Assembly (NCBI RefSeq): GCF_020906515.1
Contig: NC_085850.1
Location: forward strand, 744,001-808,000
Source: Vanrija pseudolonga
Lineage: Eukaryota > Basidiomycota > Tremellomycetes > Trichosporonales > Trichosporonaceae
Length of the DNA stretch: 64,000 nt
Direction of reading: 5' to 3'
Each line of letters begins with the position of its first letter. Position 1 is the stretch's first letter. Shown here piece after piece: positions 11,235 through 20,609 of the stretch. A program made the position numbers and the translations under genes. The notes below the pieces were generated by a model. That model ran no database searches. It was not told where the DNA came from and saw only the letters and a list, made by a program, of their open reading frames with translations.

Positions 11235-12886
11235 CTATGCAGATGCAGCGTAGCAGGCAGCAACTCCTTGGTTGAAGCCATGCTCAAACTCCCATATGCC
11301 CCGAGCACCAACCTCGGCCTCACGCCGTCTGGCCCACTGGCTCACAAAGCCCAGCTCGCTCACACCGTCGGCGTGCACAAACAGCAGCGCGTCATCCCAG
11401 CCCCTCCTGAAGCCATCGGCAAAGGCATTGGGGTTTGGGGAGCCCCCATGCTGCGACCAGTAACCCACATGCGCGTCTGGAGATGTCAGCTATACAGGCA
11501 GATTGTAGCTGCTCACCGAATGCTTGCTGTGTGGCCGCCTCTCGTGCGCCTTGTGGCGGCGCACTGAACGCACGCCGGACAACCGATGCCGGCAGAATCT
11601 CAGCTTGGCCTGCGTTGTAGGCCGACCACCCTGCGTCCCAGTCACGATCGGTCTTGAGCGTCCAGAAGTAGTAGCCTGCGCATCGGTCGTAGACCTCGAG
11701 CTGAGCGGCGACCCACGCACGCTTGTGCGCGTCCCTCTCCCCGGCCGGCGTGCTCGCAGGAAGACAGCTATCGTCGAGGCCAGCGGACCACTCGCCAACG
11801 ACAAGGTTGCCGCGGGCCTGTCCGCACCAGTGGGCGAACGTGCCAGAGAACTCGTTGCGAAGCTTGTCGGCATGCTGCGGGCCAGTGAGGGCACGGTCGG
11901 CCGCGTCAAAGCACCGATAGAGGTGGTGGTCGAGCACAACAAAGTCGTCCCGCTTGCCCACGAAGCTCGAGTACCACTGGGCATCCCAGGCGTCGCTGAC
12001 ATAGATGGGAAACTCTTGACCAGCTACCTGTCGCACCTCCCACAGGGTGCGTTCGTACCACCCCTGCAGCTGGTCGTTGTTCTTCGGCTCGTTGAGGAGC
12101 TCGAGGCCGACAACATACGGGTTGCTGTTAAAGGTGGACGCGAGGAATCGAAGCGCAATGGACGTCGAGGCGAGGTTGTTGGGCTTCCAGAAGTTGACCT
12201 TGCCGTTTGACAATCCTGAGTGACCTGGATGGCGTGAGCGCCAAGCTTTGCGCAGCGCCCCAGAGCCTACAGCCACGTATGCAGCTGGTAGAACGATGGG
12301 GACAGTGCACTCACCGTCTTCGTTCTGGGCGCCTGGTGCAGCATGGAAGTCGATGAGCACCCCGAGGCCGTGGCTAGCGGCCGTCTCTACGGCCTTGAGG
12401 ATCCGAGGCCAGGCGCCACTGTAGATGTCGGCAAAAGGCTCGTACTCTGTGCCCTTGAGGATATCAGGAAGCACGCCGCTGAGATGGTAGTACCCAATCT
12501 GTGGCGTCAGTTAGGACTTCGTTCTCTTCCTTCTCGCCACCACTCACCGGAAGGCGAACCGTGTTGAAGCCTCGGTCCTTGATCCACTGCCAGTCGGTTT
12601 CCGCCATCCAGGTGTCCCAATGTCTCTCCATCGCCTCCTTGGGGTTCGCTCCGCGCGCAAGGTCATAGTCGCTCCCCTTGGGAGGCACAGCCCCCTCATA
12701 AAGCTTGGTGGCGAGCCAGTTCTCAGTGGTAAACCACGAGCCGAGGTTGATACCTCGTTGCTTGCGGTACCGGATGAGCGAGTGCTCGAGGGGGATTGGG
12801 GGAGCTGGAGGTGGGAAGGAGAAGGCCTCTGGAGCCGGGCCTTCAGTCCCCTTGATCTTGTTGCTCAGCTTGTCGAACAGGCCCAT
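11235..12886 (-). CDS. Glycoside hydrolase family 5 (exo-1,3-beta-glucanase-like), no signal peptide
   Basis: Exons are 12886-12548, 12498-12315, 12224-11517 and 11476-11235 (1473 nt, 490 aa). GH5 landmarks in order: RGINLGSWFTTENWL, FNTVRLPIGYYHL (joined over intron 12499-12547), VLIDFHAAPGAQN, LELLNEPKNND with the acid/base Glu, FVVLDHHLYRCF, and LVVGEWSAGLD with the nucleophile Glu. The C-terminal part contains GYYFWTLKTDRDWDAGW. The first 30 residues (MGLFDKLSNKIKG...) are not a signal peptide, so the enzyme is probably intracellular, unlike secreted Exg1-type glucanases. Some intracellular fungal GH5 enzymes act on steryl glucosides or glucosylceramide; that is a possibility, not shown here. 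Divergent from YVC1. Confidence 0.9.
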
Positions 12887-13257
12887 AGTGAGTGGAGCTG
12901 CGTGAGACAGTTGAGGGGAAAGAGAGCGAGTGGGCGAATATGGAATGCCAGAAGAGAGATGGCGCATGTAAAGCCGAGAAGTCCTCGAAGTTGAAACGAC
13001 TCTTTTGGCCAGGCTCAATGACGTCAGGGGGGGTGGTCAGGCGAGGTCGAGGAATGTGCCTGAATTCGATCCATCCTTTGACGCGCGCGTTATACGGCAT
13101 CCACCCCGTGTCACTTTTACCTCTCCTTCCTTCCTCACACTCGGCCTCGTACTCGTCCTAGCTGCGCAGTACACTGAAGGAAAGCATTGGATTCACAGCC
13201 AACTCTTTATCTATCTTCTCTTCTTTCTACTCGTCGAGCCACTCAAACTCTACGGCC
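12887..13257. promoter_or_regulatory. Shared upstream region of the GH5 gene and YVC1
   Basis: 371 nt between divergent start codons. A pyrimidine-rich tract (TCTATCTTCTCTTCTTTCTACTC) precedes the YVC1 ATG. No specific operator seen. Confidence 0.45.
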
Positions 13258-15541
13258 ATGGCTTCTCAAGTGAGTCACTGTTGTCGACGCGCGCTGACCT
13301 TGTCGCCAGGCAGAAGACCAGCGGTCCATCCTCAGCACTGTGTCGGTTCATCCTTCCTCAGACACCATAACCAGTGAGCTAGACGTGCTGCTTCCTTCTC
13401 TGACACACTACAGAGCTCGTCAAGCGCATCCGCGCACTCACTTACCGCCTCCTCCCCGTCGAAGTCGAGCTCAACGACATCACCGCCGCGACCTCGAGCA
13501 TCATCACGCCCGAGGTCGTTGCTGCGTACGCCAAGGCGGGTGGTGACTTTAGGGAGGCGGTGCCCTTCTGGTGAGTCGCTCGTTGCACTGCTTGCAACAC
13601 ACGGGCTCACATCTCAGCCTCCTGCGGGCCCGCTCTACCTTCCTTGACGAGGGCTCTGCCAACCCCGCCGACTACGAGGAGTCGCAATGCCGCGCGACGG
13701 CTTGTGAGGTTCTTGCACGCCGCATGGTGCACAGATTCCCCAAGGACCGTCTCCCCAGTGTCATGAGTGGTCGTTTCCGCTGGCGCACGTCTGACGGTGG
13801 CGAGTCGGCTTCGGCCTCCGCCCTCGAGGTGGCGATCGACGGTCACTGTACTGTGAGCTATCCCAAGGAATCAAAGCTGACATTCAGATCTTCCTCAGCT
13901 CCAACGAGGCCCAGTCGGTCGTTAATGCCCTCTGGAAGGGCCTCTGGGTCCAGAAGAACAACGAAGACGAGCGCAATGACATTGACTACATCGAGTATCA
14001 CCACCCGCCCGAGACCGGATCAGGCTTTTGGAAGCACTTCAACCCCGACCGTCTTTCTGTCCCTCGCTACCAAAGTATCTTCCGTGTTGTCATTTGGTTT
14101 GTCTTCTTGTTCATCTACCAGATGACCATTCAGAGGTGGGTATAGAGGGAAGAGCAAGGCTGATGATCAGTCCTGCGGATGCCACCGACCCTCTTCACGA
14201 GTTTGACGGCTGGGAGATTGCACTCTACACCATGGCGTTCGCTTTCCTACTTCAAGGTAAGCACTGCCAAAAGTCGCATGCTAATCAGCGCCACAGAGCT
14301 TATCAAGGCTTTCAAGACCTATGGGCTCGCCACCAACCCACTTGTGCTTCTGGTAGGTGTGCCGCCTGGACATCGACCTAACCTGGCAGAGCTTCTGGAC
14401 CATCGTTAGCTTTACCACCTATGTTCTCCTCCTCGTCGCCTTTGGCCTCCGTGTCTTTGGAACGAGGCTGGAAGATGATGATGATGATAGGGCCAAACTC
14501 CACTTCCGAAGCTTCCAAGTTCTGTCTTGTGTGGGGCCACTCATCTGGATTCGCCTGGTGAGTTGTTCGGAGCATGATTGTGCTAGTCCAGCTAACACCC
14601 ACAGTTGACCGTGTTTGAAGGCTACAAGGTTATCGGTGTCCTTCAGGTGGTCGTCTTCCGCATGCTGTAAGTGCGGCAAAATAACGCAGCTCACGCCAAG
14701 GCGCGAGTCGGCCATCTTCTTCATCTTGCTGTTCATCATGGCCATTGGATTTGCTCAAGCCCTGTACGCCCTGGACACGGCGGACGGCGAGACCAACAGC
14801 ACTGGCTTCCTCGTCAACAGCTTGCTTCAGGCCCTGCTCATGTCGCCCGACTACGGCGACTACATGCAACCCGACCCCCGCTTTGGATATCCGTTCGGTC
14901 TCATCATCTACTACTCCTGGTGCTTCATTGTTGGCATTGTTCTCGTCAATGTCCTCATTGCGCTGTTCGGCTCGGCGTACTCTGACGTCTCGGACAATGC
15001 CACCGACGAGTACCTCACCTTCTTTGCTGGGAAGACGGTTGACCTCAGTGGGTTGCTCGACCACGCTTTGTCTAACCCTCAACAGTTCGTGCGCCCGACC
15101 ACTTTGTTTACCAGGCGCCCTTCAACCTGATCGAGATCTTCCTCATCGCTCCGTGGGAGTATGTTATCCCGTACGACAGCTACGTCAGGCTCAACCGCTA
15201 CGCCATGACCGTCCTCTTCTTCGTTCCTCTCACCCTGATTGCAGTCTACGAGTCGGCTATCCATGGCAGCGGCAGGCTGCACAACTACTTTGCCGAGCCG
15301 ATCCCAGAGGATGAGGACGACCCGAAGGTCATCAACCCTACGAGCGATGACCCCGCTGGCGAGATCACGCGGGTTCCGTTTGACGAGCTTATCAAGGCAT
15401 TCCCCGAGTGAGTTCCTATGCTACTTGTCGCCCGAACTCTGACACGACAGCACTACCATGACCGAGTCGGCCGTCATTCTCGAGAAGATCAGCAGCCTCC
15501 GTCGCCAGCTGGAGCAGCTGGAGAAGGAGTTGAAGAAGTAA
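13258..15541 (+). CDS. YVC1: Vacuolar TRP-type calcium channel Yvc1
   Basis: Twelve exons: 13258-13269, 13310-13373, 13414-13570, 13618-13852, 13888-14135, 14171-14256, 14297-14352, 14390-14557, 14605-14666, 14701-15047, 15086-15407 and 15451-15541 (1848 nt, 615 aa). A soluble N-terminal part (LVKRIRALTYRLLPVEVELN, CEVLARRMVHRF) is followed by hydrophobic segments: VVIWFVFLFIYQMTIQ, WEIALYTMAFAFLLQ, FWTIVSFTTYVLLLVAFGL, AIFFILLFIMAIGFAQALYAL, and IIYYSWCFIVGIVLVNVLIALFGSAY near the pore. This matches the fungal Yvc1/TRPY family that releases vacuolar calcium under stretch or stress. The C-terminus is a short coiled coil (ILEKISSLRRQLEQLEKELKK). The first exon codes for only four residues. Confidence 0.92.
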
Positions 15542-15887
15542 CCGGTGCGGTGTGGTGTGCCCCCGTGGTGGCTTTCCGAGCCACGTCAAGGCTGTAGCAA
15601 AGTGAATGAGGCACAAGAAGCCTGTAGCGAAACCGAGGAGCATGGATATTCATTGAACTATGCATGTGGTAATGTGTTAGTGGCGGACGTGAGCGGGGCA
15701 GGCGCCATGGCCATGCGCCACAAGGTGCAAGGAGCAAGGAACCAAACAAGCGGCCAGCGGCCAGTGGGCCGGCCAGCTGACCTCGACACATCCCGGGTCG
15801 GAGGAAGCGTCCAACGTTGTGACCACACAGCTCACCACAGACCAACAACACCGCTGAACAGCAACAGGCCTGCTCCAGCACCAGAGA
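15542..15887. other. Intergenic, 346 nt
   Basis: Between two plus-strand genes: the YVC1 3' region and the promoter of the metacaspase-like gene. Nothing recognisable. Confidence 0.4.
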
Positions 15888-16798
15888 ATGCGGGGCGGCG
15901 ACCCCATCCCCGAGCCCGAAGAGGCAGAGTACGCCGGCGCCGTGTGCTTCGCGCCCGCGGGGTGGTTCGAGGGGGTGGGCGCCGCGCGCAACACCCAGCC
16001 GGCACCGGCGGCCGTAGCCCCAGCACAACATGGCGCAGCGATGAAGAAGGCTCTGCTCCTCTCCACGAGCCAAGACGACATCGCGCGCATCGAAGCGCTC
16101 CTGCGTACGTCTCTCTCAACACCGCACCACCGCTGACTGGCGCAGAGACGCGAGGCTACGCTCCAGGCGACATCATCTCCCTCGTCCCCAGCGCCGTCGA
16201 CGCCGGACTGCGCCTATCCCAGCAGAACGCGGCGGGGTGGATCGACTGGCTCGCTGAGGGAGAGGGCAACACGCTGTTCGTCTACGCCGGCGCTGGGGCT
16301 GGCGTTGACGCCGAGCTGTACGTTGCGCGCAGGTGACCGAGCTGACGCCAGGCGGAGACTCGTGCAGTCCCTCGACGGAGGCCGGCTGACGATCGTGTCT
16401 GAGGCGCCTATGTCGCTCGGGTTTGGGTATACAGTGCGTGCGACGTGTGACAGCCTGCTCACCGCTGACCACGGCAGCAGTACCCTGTCAGCGGTGACGA
16501 GCCCGCCGTCTCGCTCACGTCGGCCCACACCGACGTGCTCGTCCTCGCTCCGCCCCATGACGCACCGACAATACCAGGCGCCATGGGCCAGGTGAGCCTG
16601 CCCACCGCCGCCCACTGACCCACCCCAGGCGCTTGCTGCCGTGCTAGGTCGCTATGGCGCAGTGTGCTACCGCACCCTTCTGCGTGAGCTGGCGCGCGAG
16701 ATGGGCGCCGAAGTACAGCTCGCGTCCTCGCAGCGTGAGTCGCCCCTTCTCCACAGCTGACCCCAGCACTCGACCTCGATGCACTCTTCATCGCATAG
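15888..16798 (+). CDS. Metacaspase-fold protein lacking both catalytic residues (putative pseudo-peptidase)
   Basis: Exons are 15888-16104, 16146-16317, 16352-16433, 16481-16591, 16629-16734 and 16767-16798 (720 nt, 239 aa). The order of motifs follows the metacaspase p20/p10 fold. KKALLLSTSQDDIARIEALL corresponds to beta-1/helix-1. GYAPGDIISLV matches the usual GY-x-x-D-x-I-x-x-L. AAGWIDWLAEGEGNTLFVYAG matches WL-x-x-G-x-x-L-F-x-x-YSG. RLTIVSEAPMSLGFGYTYP aligns to the strand with D-x-C-H-S-G. The end QPLDLDALFIA matches HPLD-x-x-x-LF. The catalytic His of YSGHG is Ala122 (YAGAG), and the Cys of DSCHSG is replaced (SEAP, about residue 148). The p10 DDQTSAD motif is also lost. Length is shorter than active metacaspases. 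Assignment is by motif order only; splice frames are consistent throughout. The last intron (32 nt) is very short. Confidence 0.75.
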
Positions 16799-16827
16799 AC
16801 GCCACATGCATACTGTCTAGACTGAAC

Positions 16828-17676
16828 TTAGTACCCCGCCTTGTCCATCCAGCGCTCGACTTCCTGCCGCGGGCGTCAGCTTGGCTTGACCACCCCACAG
16901 TGCACCTCCCCGCGCAAACTCACATAGAACGCGGTGTTCCCACGCGGCACGTCCGGCGCGACGGCGAGGCTCACGCCGCGTGCGCCGCGGCCGGTGCCGT
17001 CCTTGGCTGCCTGGCCGACGCGGGTAGCGAGCACGGCGCCCTCGCGCTGCGCTGACGTGAGCAGGAGGATGGGGAACGTCGGCTCGTAGTTGAATGTGGG
17101 CCACGGGAACGCTGCCTTGTCTGCCGCGTCGTGCGGGTCCGCGTCGGGCGGGGGCGAGACGAGCACCAACCCGGAGGCGGGGAAGTCGGACACGTACGCC
17201 TGCGCCACGAGCGCCGCTGGCCCGGACGCGATGATCACCGGCGAGAAGGGGATGTTGAGGAGGCGGAGCTCGGCGTTGAGCGCTTTCGACGCGGCGGCGA
17301 TGGGCGACGCGGCCTCGCCGTCGCCAGTCGGTCCGCCGACGCCCTTGCCGGCCGCGGCATTGGCCTCGGCGGCCACGGCGCCCGCGCCCGTCGCCACGTC
17401 CACCTCGACCGTCGTGTACCCGCGCTGCGCGAACAGGTCGGCCCAGTTCTCCCACGTCGCGTCCGCCGCCGGGTCCGCCTGCGGCCACGTGATGCCCGGC
17501 GTGCGGAGCAGCACGAGCGGCGTCGGGCTCTCGCGCACCGCCGTCAGGCTCGCGTTGCGTACCACCCACCGCGTGCACTTTGCCTTTGCGTCCGACGAGA
17601 GCGGGCGCGCAAACACGCCAATGCTGGCTGCTGCGAGTGGGAGCGCGGCGCGGAGAAGAGGGCGCAGCGCGGACAT
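16828..17676 (-). CDS. Small alpha/beta-hydrolase-like protein, probably mitochondrial
   Basis: Exons are 17676-16924 and 16863-16828 (789 nt, 262 aa), with one 60-nt intron. The N-terminus (MSALRPLLRAALPLAAASIG) is Arg/Ala-rich without acidic residues, which suggests a mitochondrial presequence. PLVLLRTPGITWPQAD followed by WADLFAQRGYTTVEVDV resembles the strand-loop-helix at the start of alpha/beta hydrolases. VIIASGPAALVAQAYV resembles the nucleophile elbow, but the usual G-x-S-x-G is not present. FPILLLTSAQREGAV and the C-terminal VEVERWMDKAGY complete the fold-like pattern. Function unknown; catalytic activity is doubtful. Confidence 0.75.
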
Positions 17677-17937
17677 TGTGTGTGTGTGAGAGTGAGTAAG
17701 TGTGTGTTGTCGACCTCGGTTGCGGGGCAAAGCCGCTTGTGACGTCAAACCCATCCACCCCGCCCGCCGTCTACGCCGTCTGCTGCCGCCTGAAACTGAG
17801 CCCACCCAGTCCACAGCTGCCCACCCAGTCCACCACCGCGGCGTCAAGAAGTGTTACATCTAAAACAACCAGTGCTGCTGCTGCTGCCATTGATACTACG
17901 AAACCCCTCATGCTACAGAAACCAAAACTCTATCAAT

Positions 17938-20051
17938 TCAGATGCCAGACAGACCCCCATCGTGCTCATCACCGTCCGCATTATTCTTGGCGAGCGAGTC
18001 GAGGAACTCGTCGACATTGAACTCCGAGTCGTCAAAAGCGCCGTCCGCAGCGTGCACCGACAGCGGCGCCTCGCCCTGCCCCGCTTGGCCCTGCTGCTGC
18101 GAGCGAGCGGGTGCCGTAGCTGTGGTGGTGGTGGTGGTGCTACTAGGCGCGTGCGCCGCAGCAGACAGCCCGGCGATACTGCCGCCCGGAGTCTGCGGCA
18201 AGTCGAGCCCCATGCTGCGAACCAACGAGTCGATGCTCTCCTGCAGCTTGTCGACGTCCTGGCCGACATCGGCCGCCTTTTGATAAGCTCCAATCAGGTC
18301 GCTGTTCTGGTTGATGATGCCTTGCTGGTGTGGAAGAGGAGAGAAGAGGGCCATGGTCGGGTCGGAAGACAGGTCGCTGTGCGGGGGAGAAGGCTGCACG
18401 TTCTGTCCCTTGACGCTCGATAACGCCTGTCCTTGAGACGACGCATTGAGCGAGTTGAGGAACATTTCGGCAGCAGCAGGCGACTGGAGGAGCGAGCCGA
18501 TCGTCGTCTGCAGCAGGTTGGGGTCGAGGTTGAGCCCAGCAGCATTCTCGCCATTGGCGCCACCCGTGTAGTGGGCAATGGCATGTTTGTCGCTCGAACG
18601 GGCGTCGGCAGCATCAGACAGTGGGGAGATGGCTCCCTGGTGTAATGTCGGGTCGTGGGCCGGGGTAAAGCCGGTCTTGGAGGTGTAGGGCGAAACGCCG
18701 TCCTCATCAGTCGGCAAGGCAGTGAAGCGGTGCGATGTCGACGACCAAGGCTCGGCGCTGGATCGGCCCGACGTCGACGAGGGGTACGGGTCGGTCGAGC
18801 TGGGCTCTGCATGGTCCATCAGAGGAGTTCCAGCAGTCGAGGGTGAGGACTCACCCTGGATCTCGACCAGACGGCTGCCGCTGGCCGGCTCGGCATTGTC
18901 CCGGTTGTCCTCGATCATCAGGCGACGGCGCTTCTTGCTACCTTGCTCCTCGGATGTGCTATCCTCGCGGTTACGGGTGCCCATACCGCCCCGGCGCATA
19001 GCCTCCTTGAGGCCCTTGAGGCCTTCACCTTCGGTACCGAACAGGCGCTCAAGGAACGACACGATCAAGTCAATCGTCTCCTCGTGCTTCTGCTGGCGGT
19101 CCCTTGACTCGATCGCCTCGCGCCAGAGGTGCTCGTTGGACGCCTGGAGGGCCTTCAAGTCGGCACCAATGGCAGCCTGCGTTTGGCGGATCGCGTTGAT
19201 GCCGGACTGAATGGCGTGCAGGTCGGCCAGCTGACCAGCCGGTCCGATCAGAGGACCCGCCTCGCCCTCGATGGTTCCATCCGTCAAGAGGTGCACCGTA
19301 CCGTAACCAGTGCTGCCGATGGCGGCGTTGGCAGCAGCTTGCCTGGCCGAGGACCTCGTCCCGGTGGATCCTTGAGAGGGAGTGGGCGCCTGGGCCGGTC
19401 TGTTGTTCTTTCGAGTTACGCGGGAAAGCAGCTGAGGCTGGTCGCGCTTGAAGAAGGGGTTGACAAACTCCCACAACTCGGATGGCGACTCGTTCTTGAG
19501 CACCCCAGACTGTAGATGAGGGACCTTGTGGAAGCCGTACATGTTGAGCTGGCGGACAAAACTCGAAAAGTTGGCGTGCTTGAAGAACCGGGGAAGGAGC
19601 TCCTTGCCAAACCGCTCATGGTTGGGCACTGGGGTATCATCAGCAACGGATCACCACGATCATGCCACTGCAAAGAGACACTCACCAAAGAAAGAATCGC
19701 CAGAGTCGGCCCAGTATATCAAGTCGTCCGTGTCCGAGTCGGAGACCATACTGCGATTGTTTGTTAGTTTGATGGCGATCCATATGCGCCTTCCCCCAAC
19801 CCAACATCCATCCTCTGGACGCTCGTCGTAAAGCACACTCACCTGAAGAGCTTGTTGAGGAAGGCGGGCACCTTTATGACCTCTCCATTCTCACCGACGC
19901 TGAGTCCTGGTTTGGAGACGCCGCCCTCGGAAGGCTGAGTAGGTTGTTGGATGTCGGTAATCGAGTTTAGGGGAGAGACTGGCTCTACCTTTGGTTGTTG
20001 GGTGGAAGCATGCCTGCTTGGGCCAGCGATTGCGCTGAGATTTGTTGTCAT
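17938..20051 (-). CDS. HSF1: Heat shock transcription factor
   Basis: Exons are 20051-19843, 19750-19686 and 19628-17938 (1965 nt, 654 aa). The HSF DNA-binding domain spans roughly residues 60-165: [58 protein letters not shown] and [18 protein letters not shown]. Two introns split it. After it comes a coiled-coil trimerisation region ([20 protein letters not shown], then [15 protein letters not shown]-like helix), a bipartite KKRRR stretch, a long Ser/Thr/Pro-rich region and an acidic C-terminus ([12 protein letters not shown]) likely to activate transcription. HSF binds nGAAn repeats and drives the heat-shock response. An additional in-frame intron inside the Ser-rich part cannot be excluded. 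Confidence 0.93.
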
Positions 20052-20609
20052 GTTTGTGGGTGGATGTGGTGGAAGAGAGAGTGAGTGAGAGCGAGTTTGA
20101 AGTCGTCTTGTATACGTTTGATGTTCGAGGACGGGTCCGACAGTCGACCCCACGCTGGCTGGCCACACACATCACGCACAACCGAGGCAAGGCAGGGAGG
20201 GCTTGACTGCTGGAAACAGGGGGCGGGGACAAAACCCGACACACGCAACTCTCACACTCACACGTACGCCGCTCTCAAAACTTTAGGCGCATACAAGGTT
20301 CTAGGCGCCTAGACTCAAAATCAAAACTAGGCACGCACCCACACGCCCCGGCAACGTGAGATCCACGCGTCACGCTGACCCGGCAGCCTGGCTGGCGGCC
20401 ACCTGGCGACCTGGCGCGCGCGCGGCTGGCTTGGCTGCGGGGACACTGACCACCACCTGGACGCACACTCTGCACGGGGCACACTACCTCGCCTGCCTCT
20501 TGTCCATCAGCCGCACAACAATCATCACCTCACTCACTCTCACCCCCTCCCCCTCCTCGCCCTTCACACCTTGACCCCGCCTGGCTGGCTGTCAGTCGAC
20601 TCTACGACA
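20052..20609. promoter_or_regulatory. Shared upstream region of HSF1 and the LRR gene, with a 14-bp palindrome
   Basis: 558 nt between divergent start codons. TCTAGGCGCCTAGA at 20300-20313 is a perfect 14-bp palindrome, and the related half TAGGCGC lies just upstream at 20284-20290. This could be a binding site for a dimeric regulator. Pyrimidine-rich leader (CTCACTCTCACCCCCTCCCC) precedes the plus-strand ATG. I found no clear array of heat-shock elements. Confidence 0.5.
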
